From Crotalaria pallida (lineage: Eukaryota; Streptophyta; Magnoliopsida; Fabales; Fabaceae): DNA of 64,000 bases. Positions 46,283 to 56,524 of the stretch are shown here, piece by piece (within the stretch, counting starts at the first letter, position 1; every line of letters begins with the position of its first letter). The notes under the pieces are model-generated. The model worked only from the letters and a program-made list of their open reading frames with translations, searched no databases and was not told the origin of the DNA. Made by a program: the position numbers and the translations under genes. The stretch lies in assembly GCA_037953625.1 (NCBI GenBank), contig CM075651.1:67814501-67878500 (forward strand), read 5' to 3'.

Positions 46283-47241
46283 GACCTACAACAAGGGATT
46301 AGGAGTGAGTCATAGCTAAACACAATAACAAATGAGCATAACAGAGGCTAGAAATAACAAGCACAAGTTTCCAGATAGCAATAATAAATGCATATGTATA
46401 TGCTCAAACTGTCTTTTATAATATTTCGTTTAGTTTCGTGATGCATGCCTACTCTCCATTCATGCTACGCGGTTCGGCATCCGAGTATCTCAGGCTCGGG
46501 ATATTCATAATCCTATGGTTCATCAAACCGGAGCGTATTCACAACCCAGGCGTCACGATTTGATTGGGAATTTGGCCATCATAACATTTTCATGTTACGG
46601 AATCCAAATCATCACAGCATCTTCGTGCTATGGCATCACAGCTATCTCAGGGCTGCGGAATACTTCTACCTATACCAGATTCCACAATCAAAATCGGAGC
46701 ATCTCCATGCATGTCAATGTCATATAATTGTTCATTGTTTTTTTTTTCTTTTAATTCATATCTTTGAATATCATGCCTCCAATATAGAGACCCAAAATTC
46801 ATAATCCTTCTTGCTTATAACCATCTTTTCATCATTTTTTTTTGCATTAACTGGTGCTTGTGCTTTCCAAAAATTCCATCAGCGGCCCAGCCACTTTGTG
46901 ATGGTTTTATACAATAGGAATTTAATTACATTGTCATTAATTTGTGCAACGACCCCATCTAGGACTCCCAAAATATCAACCAAGTGGGTAAAAACTTCCA
47001 CTGGGACGTGGGAATAAAATCAACCAAATGGGTGTACGCACCTCCATTGGGACATCCTGTCCGAATATGTCAACCACTGAATAAAATTCCAGTAGGACTC
47101 ATCCAGGATAAAATCAACCAATGGGATTAAATCTATAGATATTAAGAGCAGAAATTAAAATTTAAGCATATAGGAGTTTAGACGAGTTAATCTTTAATTA
47201 CTTCATAAAGAAGTAAAGATTTTCTGAAAATTATTTAAATT

Positions 47242-47360
47242 ACTCGAGTAGTTCTTCGCCTACTCGAGTGTTCATGTAAAATTACTCGAGTCCTTCAAGA
47301 AATACTCGAGTGTTCTTCCCATTTTCCAGAATACTCGAGTCTTTCTTCAATTACTCGAGT
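47242..47360. repeat. ACTCGAGT cluster 2 in LTR H
   Basis: Six perfect ACTCGAGT sites in 119 bases, roughly 1270-1390 bases from the LTR start. Confidence 0.9.
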
Positions 47361-48280
47361 GTTTTAGCAGCAGCAGCACCAGTTTCTGCACTTTATAATG
47401 CCAATTCGAGTTCAGAGCCTTTCCTTTCCATTTTTATGCAAAACAGTAACTTAGATACATAAAATAAACATGTTAGAACATGTAATCAATATTGAAACAA
47501 CATCAAATGCAATAAATCACAAAATCAACATAAACTTAGCAAATAACCATTTCACATATGATTTTCATTTCCTTTTGTTTTTAACTTCGAAAATTGATCC
47601 AGTGAGCATCATTAGGTCCATTTAGACATGTTTGGTTTATAAAAACTTGGGTTTATGACCTCTATGTCATATTCCCAATTCAAACTTCACCCCTTGATGA
47701 ACCATATGAGGTTCCTACATTTCCAGCTTGAAATAACTCATTCTAGTATTTAGATAACTCCTCCCTTACCTTAGAGAAGCTAATCAACAAGTAAAACGAC
47801 AGAGAAATCGGTTGGATCAAAAATCCAAATTCTGGACTTGGTGAAAAAGAGTTGAACAGGCTGACTTTGGCCACAGATTTCACCACGGATTTGGCATGAA
47901 AAGAATGAAACAAGTTAGTTTCAGAAACTAGGATATACTAACTTTAATCAGAAACAAGTTTGACACGAAAAGAATCCATGAATTTACCAAATGATTTCAA
48001 TGAAGATGAATACTTGAGACTGAATGTTACTCTGTTTTCTCAGTTTTGAACCTCCAACTTTGAAGGCCTAGAACTTGATCTTCAGAAGGCTATTTGAAGT
48101 GATTTCGAGTTCTAATTCAAGAATGGAATCAGAACTTCAGTTTGTGTTTAGGTTTCAAGGAAAATGAGTGAGGATTGAGAGAGAACGAAGGGATCAAAGT
48201 GAACTTTGTAAAACAGGGAAATTTCTGGTCAAATTCGGGTTTTGGAACTTCAGAGGTGTTGATGCTTCACCCAAGCATCA

Positions 48281-48287
48281 ATTTATA
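48281..48287 (-). promoter_or_regulatory. TATA box of LTR H
   Basis: The minus strand reads TATAAAT, about 350 bases from the LTR start. Confidence 0.55.
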
Positions 48288-48408
48288 GTCTAAGAGTACT
48301 TCAACTCGAAGTAAGGTTCAGCTCTATGCTTGTCACGTCAAGAAACCGCGTTTTGGTGCGAAATTAATTATAAAACCAACTTATACATTTAGCCAGACTG
48401 CTCGATTT

Positions 48409-48555
48409 ACTCGAGTCTTTTTCTTTCTACTCGAGTATATTTCAAAAACTCAAGAACACTCGAGTCTTTTCTGACATACTCGAGTCTTTTGACTCAAAAT
48501 TCAAATTTTCAAACAGATAGTGATTATACTCGAGTACCCTCTACAATACTCGAGT
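48409..48555. repeat. ACTCGAGT cluster 1 in LTR H (U3)
   Basis: Six perfect ACTCGAGT sites in 147 bases, 80-230 bases from the LTR start and upstream of the TATA box. Confidence 0.9.
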
Positions 48556-49267
48556 AAAATATCTTAATTTCAGAAAAATCATTATTTTATTCAACACATT
48601 TATTTATTTTGTTTATAAAAATACAGGACCTTACAACTGCAACCTTTCCATTAGGTCAGCAGCCGGTTTTTGCAAGGCAGTCCCTGAGGCTTATTTCCAG
48701 ATGAGATCTAGAGCTGGTTTCTTCTTCCTCATCTTCTTCTTCGTTTGCATATTCTTCCTCTTCTCCTTCGTGTACTCACAGCCGCCTCCCTTCGATCTCA
48801 CACAGTCACCGCCGATTCTCTCTCTCCCTCCGATCTCTCCCAGATCTCGCTACCTCACAGCCGCCTGCCTCCACCACCGGGTCTCTCAGTCTCCCCGATT
48901 TCGTGCCTCTCTCTCTCCGTTCTCTCTCCCCGATGGCTTGTCGCTCTCCTTCCGGTTCTCTCTCTCCCTACGCCGCCGCCCAGTGCTCGCCGCCGCTGTC
49001 GATTTGGGTTCTTCTTTGAGGGTGGTTTTAATTAGTTTATTTATATTTTTTGTAGTTATTTTAATATAATAAATTTATATTAATTCTTTACCTTATGGCT
49101 TATGCTGTTTATTATGGTTTAACTTATGGCTTATGTTGTTTATTATGGTTGAATGTTCATGTTCATGAGTGAAAAAAAAATGGATATGAAGATCCAGTGG
49201 AAAAAAAGGAAAAATACATTTTTTTAATTAAAATTGTATTATTAATTTATTATGGTCTATAGAGAGG

Positions 49268-49421
49268 ACCGAACCAGACCGGACCGTTCATGAACGGTCC
49301 GATCTGATCCGGTCTTTGTATATGATAAACATCTGGACCGGACCGGATCAGACCACATGATTTTAATTGGTCCGGTCCATAAAGTCCATTAAAGACCGGA
49401 CCAGACCGTTACACCCCTACT
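49268..49421. repeat. GGACCGG-rich repeat, possible hAT-related fragment
   Basis: About 150 bases full of GACCGGACC/GGTCCGGTC words and the inverted repeat CCGTTCATGAACGG. It ends in the complement of TAGGGGTGTAACGGTC, which resembles the termini of plant hAT-type non-autonomous elements. No matching left terminus was found. Confidence 0.4.
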
Positions 49422-50216
49422 AACCCCAAGATAGCAACCCTAACCTAACTCTAGCAGAGCAAACGACAACGTAAGGAAGAGGCATTCCACGAAACCAAAA
49501 ATCCTGGATCCAACAAAGACACATCCAGGTAGCTGTCGCTGATTTGGGGTTTCACGCGAAGAAGAAGAACAGTGGCGCTCTTGATTTTTTCAGTTTTTTT
49601 TAATTTTATTTTTTTAACAACATTCTATTTTTCTTTTGATAAAAAAAAAATTTACAACATGGTATAAGTCATGTTAAAATTAAAAAAGAAACAAAAAGTA
49701 ATAATAATGACAATAATTATTATGGTTATTGTAATACAATCTGGACATTTGGGTATTTTAATATTAATATGAATAATGATAATAAATTAAAATACAAGAA
49801 GGATATTTTAATTTTTGTCAATTATAAAATGTACTTTAGAAAAGTAAATTTGGGAATGAAAAAAATTGTTACACTTTTTCAAAAGTAAATATTTGTGACA
49901 CTTTTTCAAGAGTACTCATATAAATAAAAATTTGACTTATATTAAAGACAAAAAAAAATCTTCAAATAAGACTAAAATATACCTACAGTAAAAAATACCT
50001 AGGTAGCACTAAAGAATTAAAAAAAAAATACACCCATAATTTCAATAGTGTAATAGAGTAATAACTACAGTAGAGATAAAAATAAATAAAGCTCTAAAGT
50101 TTTAAACAGGGAGAACTTTGGAATGGCTATATGTCAAAAATGTTTAAGGTTTAAGCCACTTGCGCATGGAATGGCAAAAATGTTTTAGGTTTAAGGTTTG
50201 AGGTTTCAATTTGGGC

Positions 50217-50255
50217 TTTAGGGTTAAGGTTAGGGTTTAGGGTTAGGGTTTAGGG
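50217..50255 (+). repeat. Short interstitial telomere-like tract
   Basis: Degenerate TTTAGGG/TTAGGG units in about 40 bases. It is too short and imperfect to be a telomere. Confidence 0.7.
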
Positions 50256-50274
50256 ATGTTTTAGGAAAATAACA

Positions 50275-50610
50275 TTGAGAATGCAAAAATTTTAAGAAAA
50301 TTGGTTAGTTTTGCTTATATTTTAAACCAAGAAAGTGATTTTTTTTTCTTCTTATTTTGCTCCACCCCATCTAGGTAGCAGGTCACACAATCAAGCCGTC
50401 CATCCACTCATCTACCTGGCAGGAATTGGGTACACAATAACAACACAGGACCATAAAATTGAGAATGACATAAAATTTAAGAAAGTTTGTTAATTTTGCT
50501 TATATTTTAAACCAAAATAATGATTTTTTTCCTCCACCCCATCTAGGTTGCAGGTCACAAAATCAAACCGTTCATGCCATCAGGAATTGGGTACACACTA
50601 AAGCCACGGG
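50275..50610. repeat. Imperfect tandem duplication, period about 184 bp
   Basis: Two copies of a block that begins TTGAGAATG, passes GCTTATATTTTAAACCAA and CCACCCCATCTAGG, and ends AGGAATTGGGTACACA. The second copy has a deletion in the catcc/ctacc stretch. Confidence 0.75.
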
Positions 50611-51357
50611 AGCATACAATTTTTAACCCGCCCAAAAACAAACCATGCGCATGGAAACATATCTGTGAATGCGCATTAAAGAGCTTACCCACAAACTAAA
50701 GGAAAGGACAAAACTATCCTTGACCCTTTAGATTTTAAAACCCCACTTTTTGAAGCTTACACCCCAAGCCTACCCCTTTTCTATAAATACCCTACTAAAC
50801 CCCATCTTTTCACTCCTTAAACACTTCAACACTTAGACGAAAAAAATTAGAGAGAGGTAGAGAGAGAGAACCCGAAGAGAAAGATGAATTTTCAATTTTT
50901 CACTTCAAACCCAAGCTCTTAAGGTATTTTTCCCTTAATGACCTATGTAATACCTAGGATTTTTACCCTTAGAACCCCGCTATTAAAAACGAGAATTTGA
51001 AATTTCTTTTTAATTTAATAAAATTCACCCGTCAAACGAACGGAGTTTTGTTTGTTTTTCGGATTATTCCATAATTCAACCTGTGGTACACAATTTCAAG
51101 TAAACAACCAGTAGCCAGCAGGGTTTCAGATTATATATATATAAATCATATCAAGGCCCAATGGGCTCCAAATATAGCAGTGGCATCAAATATTCAGAGT
51201 GTCAGCGAAAATACTATGTTTGAGTATCAAAACCAAAACATATAACTTTATCAAAGCAAAACATCCTAAGTCTCACTCAAAAATATATATAATAAATTTA
51301 CATCAAAATAATATAGGAGGCTTAGGTCCATAATATACTATAAATCCCATAACAACC

Positions 51358-51420
51358 CTACTCTCCCTGTAAGGGAAAGTACTCCTGCTCGGCCGGGGGC
51401 TGTGCCAGCTCAATCTCCAT
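51358..51420 (-). CDS. LTR-encoded micro-ORF of element D, 20 aa
   Basis: Directly after TTTTTCAG|GT the frame reads MEIELAQPPAEQEYFPLQGE and stops at TAG. LTR I carries the same peptide with a few changes at the same place relative to its LTR end. In D's own 5' LTR (56937-57001 region) the stop is changed to TCG, adding six residues, and one Glu becomes Asp. It would act as an upstream leader peptide in the genomic RNA, if translated at all. Confidence 0.45.
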   Translation of the reverse strand: MEIELAQPPAEQEYFPLQGE

Positions 51421-51705
51421 ACCTGAAAAATGTTAAGGGAGTGAGCATTGCACATGAAATAGAAAGCAGTCTCTAACTAGACATAACAACTCACTAGGTC
51501 AAACACAACTAGCAAATAAAGCATACCATCACATATAGCATACCATACTCATTTCATTATTTCCATAATTCATTATTCATTCCAAATTTCCATTTTCATT
51601 CTTCCATTCGAATTCCATTTCCTTTACTTTTCATTCTTTTTACTTTCTCTTTATTCAGGTACATCACCTCAAACCAGAGGCCAATTGTACAAGTCTCATT
51701 CAACA

Positions 51706-52070
51706 CATTTATCACCTCAAAGCAGAGGCCCTCATACTTTTCCTTATTTAAATTATGTGTCCCTCATGTCAGAGTTCAACACTCCAATTTATTAATTCAC
51801 TGTGTGTCTCTCAGGTCAGAGGTCAACACACTAATACTTTATTTCATTCGGTGTCCCTCAGGTCAGAGGTCAACACTCATTCACTTTATTTCATTTTGTG
51901 TCCCTCGGGTCAGAGGTCAACAAACATTCATTTTAATTCATTTGGTGTCCCTCAGGTCAGAGGTCAACACTCATTCACTTTATATCATTCTGTGTCCCTC
52001 AGGTCAGAGGTCAACACTTATTCACTTTATTTCATTTCGTGTCCCTCAGGTTAGAGGTCAACACATTATC
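51706..52070 (-). repeat. 47-bp tandem array with hairpin core, D 3' LTR
   Basis: About seven units of roughly 47 bases, each with GTGTCCCTCAGGTCAGAGG followed by TCAACA and a T-rich spacer. The core CCTCAGGTCAGAGG can pair CCTC with GAGG. Flanking relatives (CACCTCAAACCAGAGGCC, 51665; 51712; 52110; 52150) keep the CCTC/GAGG pair while the loop varies. The 5' LTR has the same array at about 57285-57750. Confidence 0.8.
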
Positions 52071-53052
52071 ATCATTTTCATTATAAACACTTCATTACAA
52101 TTCAAGGAACGTCACCTCAAGCCAGAGGCCAACGTATACCACATTCTCAATGTTCGGCACCTCAATTCAGAGGCCAAATGAATTATTCACTTTCTTGTTC
52201 AATCAATCATAACACATTTAGTCATAGGTACACATATTTATAGTTTCCCATTCATAACTCATCCATACTCTTCTCCTATGTTAATTACCGAAATCCTCTC
52301 AAATAGCATTCATGTTCTCAGTTAAGCATATGCAATACATTTAAGCATAGTTATACAAATTTAGCGTTAGGGATCAAATATACGCAACCGACTCATACTT
52401 GCCACATAATTAACATCATCGTTTCACATTTAATTTACATGTAATTATTTTATTCCCATTTCCACCTTTATACATATTTAGCATTTAGTGTACAAATATA
52501 TTCAACCAAAACATACATATTATCACCTTCTCATAGTTTTTCTTTAACACCACATATAATCGTTTCCATTCCATTTTCTTCCTATATCAATTTACTCCAT
52601 AACTCATACATATATTTGCAATAGCAGTCAATTATCATTAAATACAAAACTTTACAAATAAAATCAATAATCATAGAAATTATTTATGGCAACTACACTA
52701 TCATATTACCCAAATCCTCTTTTACTTCATTATAATCACTATCCAAGTTTCATTTATCAAATATTTCATTCTCATATCATTGGGTTTCCTTTTTCTAGTC
52801 TTCACATCCAACATCATACATATTTAATTAGTTAGTATTTTATATTCAATAACCTAGGGTTTTATAGTCTAATTTTCTTCCCTAACACATAACCCTAACA
52901 AATCATTATATACTAACTAGAACCCACTCCCTAGAACAAGGCAAAACCCACCCCCTTACCTAAAACACTTGGAGATAAGGTGATTTTACTTGCTCTAAGC
53001 TTGAGAGTCTTGCCACCAAATGAGTTATGATCCAAAGGAAGAGGGAGGAACC

Positions 53053-53059
53053 TTATATA
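53053..53059 (-). promoter_or_regulatory. TATA box of element D LTR
   Basis: The minus strand reads TATATAA about 790 bases from the LTR start. The 5' LTR copy (near 58635) has an A in place of one T on the plus strand and is weakened. Confidence 0.5.
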
Positions 53060-53393
53060 AGAGCCATAACAAGAAGAGTTAGCATTTATGCCATAGCCTC
53101 TTGACAAACCTCAAGAAAATGTGAAGCTTCCATGGCCTAGAGTTGAAAACCACCATGGAAGGGATGAGAGAGAAAGGAAACTCGAATTAGAGAGAGAAAG
53201 AAGGAATCCATGGCATTAAACACTTACTTGAAGTGAAGAAGGAAGAGATTTGTTGATGGAATGAAGAAATCCCACTTGCTCTTGGTGGATTTGATGATGG
53301 AGAATGGAACCCTAGGGGAGAGAGGAAGAGTGGATCGAACATCGAGAGGAAAACACATGTGGTTCTCTTTTATTTTTTTCCAGGCTGATCGTG

Positions 53394-53552
53394 TTAATCG
53401 ATTAACCCAGTGGTTAATCATTAACCCTTGTAAAATGGTAAAAATCAACTTTCAGCCCTTAATCGATTAACCCCCAGGTCGATTAACCCCCCGGTTAATC
53501 GATTAACTCGTGCATTTCAGTTTTTCATGCATTCAGGCATTAATCGATTAAC
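53394..53552. repeat. TTAATCGATTAA palindrome cluster in D LTR
   Basis: Four sites contain the perfect core TTAATCGATTAA, usually followed by CC; half sites (TCGATTAACC, GGTTAATCATTAACC) lie between them. The 5' LTR has three intact copies at 58975-59075 and a fourth disrupted one. Confidence 0.9.
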
Positions 53553-53845
53553 CTGCTTAGCCTTTCAATACTTTGCACTTCAAAACGCCATAATTTCTTC
53601 GTTACCCGTTGGATCTTGCTCAAACTTTAAAGCAAGCTTCCCCGCATACCCTACTTCATATCCAACGGTGAAATTTATGTTTTGAGCTACGAATCTTGTA
53701 TTTTAAATTTCCTAAGGTTCTATGCTTAAAGCTTCCCTTTTACACTCCTACTTACCCAATTTCTCACTTAACTTCACCACTTCTTCTACTCTAAATCTAT
53801 CACAATATAGATTAAACTAGGAATTGGATTTTGGGATGTTACAAT

Positions 53846-53859
53846 CCTCCTCCACTTAT
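53846..53859 (-). other. Polypurine tract of element D
   Basis: The minus strand reads AAGTGGAGGAGGAT before the LTR start, preceded by TTTCGGGGACGAAATTCC. Confidence 0.8.
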
Positions 53860-55289
53860 TGGAATTTCGTCCCCGAAATTCCGTTAAGTTTAGTAAATGG
53901 AGAACCATCCCATTATTAGAGTTCATGATGTCTGTCTTTACTTCCCTTCGTTTTCTTTCGTCAACTTCTCGATTCGCCCTAAATTAACTGGAATTTAACT
54001 TAAGCTAAGAAATGCTCCCCTACTTAGAGCCGACATACCCGATTACATCTAATGCTAAAAGATATGGAACGGATTTGAATTCAATTCTGATCGTTTTACA
54101 ATTAATCTCTGAGGCAGGGGTTGTAAGAACTAGATATAGAAAACTCGAAATGCGTAACAGTCCGGCATAGTTCTAGAGTCTTTTCTTGAAGAGATGCCCT
54201 GAAATCATGGCATGCGAAGATTCTCATAAAGTATTACGCCTTAGAGTTTGCCTACTCACCAGGATTGACTAGCACCGCTAGGATTTAGAGCTTTTCAAAA
54301 TCACAGGCATTCATGAACAAGAAGCACCCCAAAGGCTAAGATCTTCCCCAATTGCTTATTTGATTAGAGCAGACACAACTCCTACTAAATGCTCAACAAT
54401 CAACTTCTTACATGAATCGATCAAAAGAATAGGAAGGAAGGAGTCCACATCAGTCCCAAGATTTACCCAACTACCAAAGGTGAAGGGTACGACAAGCTTG
54501 TCGTTGGCTGGATCAATTATTAAGATGTTTGGTCTCAACGCAGGGATTTTACAAATTTGGCAGAACCGGCTATTCTTACGAATGGTTATCTAAGAACCGG
54601 GAAAAGATTCGAAGCAACTGTCAAATTGCTCAAGATTTGTTTAGTTGATATGATGGTTATGAATAATTTCTGGAGAGTTTTCTTAACTCATCCTAGGGTT
54701 TAGCATTTAGCTATACTACTTTGGAACAAGTAGCATAAACCAAGACTTCCTTTCTTTAGAACTATTTTCTATCTACCCTGTAACTCTATAAGAAGCTTTT
54801 GAACGAATGTTTCTGGGATAGGTTGGCTTCACTTACAAGAATTCTTTCCTTGGAAGTCACTACTTTGGTTGTCTACTTTCATTTTAAAGGTTACAATGAT
54901 AGCATTTATTGCTAGATGCAAGAATTGAGGTGATCAATCCCATCCTCACGTCTACCAACAACATATCACTGTCGGGTTCTGTCAATAATGTCATCATTTA
55001 ATAAATGCAAGGATTAGAGTGATCAGTTCTAACCTTTACATTACATCAAATAACAACATCACAACATAATATTAGTCGCTCGATACTAGAATTATTAAAC
55101 TTAAGAATTCCTTATAAGGTCTTTCATATGTTATCTATAAAAACAGGATTGTATTCGGAAAGGCAGATCTCCAAAATGTTTTAAATGCTTCTACCCTAAG
55201 ACATTACTAACTCATATTTAGGTAGCCGAAGAGCAAACTAACTCCACAACAATCGAACTTAAAAGCATTACGCATGGAATTGTCAAACG
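53860..55289. other. Element D internal non-coding region
   Basis: 1.4 kb where pol would be expected. No RT, RNase H, integrase or protease motif is visible on either strand, and small ORFs (such as 54356-54593 on both strands) look random. Either pol was deleted and replaced, or this is a stable non-autonomous form. Confidence 0.6.
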
Positions 55290-56345
55290 TTAGTTACCTG
55301 CGACCATATCAGCTTGGTCCACCTCATCACCCTCTACGGTGAATAATTTCCCCTTCTGCAATGATGGACCCCCACGGGCCTTCTGTGCCTTAGCAGTATT
55401 AATCTCTTTCTTCACTGTGCTCTTAGGACAATATGAAGCAAAATGTCAGGGTTGTCCACAGTGAAAACATAACCCCTCCTTTCGACTCAAAGTCCAGCAC
55501 ACTCCCCCATGCATCCTGCCACAGTGCTGACAAGCCGATATCGGACCATAAGCATTCATTGTTGGTCTGGATTCCCTAGGAAACATGACCCCGGGATGAG
55601 AGTGTGGACCTGACTTCCGAATCGGTCCTTTATCCTTAATTTGACCACCGGTTCTCCGGTTTGCCCGATTTCTCTCATCCTCCAACTTCCGTTTGAGACC
55701 CTTCTCATACATGCTTGCCATGTTGACCAAGCGAGCCAAGTTATCAATGTTGTGATACTCACACGAGAGGCGAATATCAGCCCTAAGCCCAGCTTCAAAC
55801 TTAACACATTTGCCGCGCTTACTTGCATCCCGATAGTCAGAAAAGCGGATGATATCTTCAAACCGAGCTGCATAGTCCTCAACTGACATAGAACCTTGAG
55901 TCAATTGGAGAAAAGCAATCTCCTTCTCCCTTCTAACATCTTCAGGGAAATACTTCCCCAAAAATAGATCCTTGAACATCTCCCAAGGAATCACAGGATT
56001 AGCTGCCACCAATCCTCTCCTCTGCTGATCCCACCAATGTTCTGCCTCATTGGTCAGCATGAATTCAGCTAGTCGAACATACTGCTCCATTGGTGGTTGA
56101 AGAGAACGGAGAATCTTCTCTATCTCCTGTATCCACCTCTGTGCTCCATCAGGGTCATTTCCACCTTCAAAGCGGGGCGGATTATTCTTTCGAAATCGAG
56201 ACATCCAGTCAATCTCAACTGGAGCTGGTTGCAGAGTTGTTGCTGCTGCTGCAGCTGCCATCTGCTACCCCGGCTGCTGCTGCATCTGAGATAGATGCTC
56301 CAGAATGGCTGCAAGTCCATCGTTACCAACCCTTCTTCCAGCCAT
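55290..56345 (-). pseudogene. Element D gag, two in-frame stops
   Basis: The real start is probably ATG 56345-56343 (MAGRRVGNDGLAAILEH), followed after 26 codons by a TAG at a CAG-like position; the long ORF (56261-55446) begins just after it at MAAAAAATTL. Gag-core motifs: NPPRFEGGNDPDGAQRW, EHWWDQQRRG, FKDLFLGKYFPEDVRR and VEDYAARFEDII. The zinc knuckle CX2CX4HX4C (CFHCGQP, stop, HFASYC) is itself broken by a TGA at 55448-55446. The frame then runs about 50 codons more to TAA at 55290. It resembles gag of A and C. Confidence 0.85.
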
Positions 56346-56507
56346 ACTGCTTAGCCAACGAGAACATACCAGTAAGACTCAATTACTAAGTAGATACATA
56401 GTACTATAATTATCCTATTAAAATCCTATACTATTACTATGAGCGTCAATTACTCGCTAGGTGAGTAATCATTTGGAGTTTGTACAACTCCAAGGCCGAG
56501 GAGAAAC

Positions 56508-56520
56508 TGCTCTGATACCA
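56508..56520 (-). other. Primer-binding site of element D (initiator-Met tRNA)
   Basis: The minus strand reads TGGTATCAGAGCA, 4 bases after the LTR end. Confidence 0.85.
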
Positions 56521-56524
56521 TAAA

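Larger units (their letters stand above)
45439..48635 (-). mobile_element. Solo LTR H, 3.2 kb, TSD ACTGC
   Basis: On the plus strand it starts TGTGACGACCC and ends GGACCTTACA, flanked by ACTGC (45434-45438 and 48636-48640). No internal region is present. Minus orientation comes from the TATA box (48281-48287) and the ORF. It contains two ACTCGAGT clusters, a hairpin-rich stretch (about 46440-46700) and an intact 161-codon ORF. Confidence 0.9.
48636..50940. other. Unclassified DNA between LTR H and element D
   Basis: 2.3 kb without a recognised gene. 48700-49030 is a C/T-rich stretch resembling a plant 5' UTR; its 122-codon plus-strand ORF (48701-49069) begins with a hydrophobic run (FFFLIFFFVCIFFLFSF) but is otherwise Ser/Pro/Arg low complexity, and I do not trust it. 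50781-50788 has a TATA-like TATAAATA followed by an AG-rich stretch near 50850, resembling an LTR promoter and leader cut off by element D. Confidence 0.5.
50946..53845 (-). repeat. Element D 3' LTR
   Basis: 2900 bp; the minus strand starts TGTAACATCCC at 53845 beside the polypurine tract and ends GGTATTACA. It contains a palindrome cluster, a TATA box, a 47-bp tandem array and a 20-codon ORF. Confidence 0.9.

Noticed and set aside
48701..49069. Secreted-protein gene suggested by a hydrophobic N-terminus
   Set aside because: The body is Ser/Pro/Arg low complexity from a C/T-rich tract; the hydrophobic run comes from TTC repeats; no supporting gene structure.
50217..50255. True telomere end
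   Set aside because: About 40 degenerate bases with unrelated sequence on both sides.
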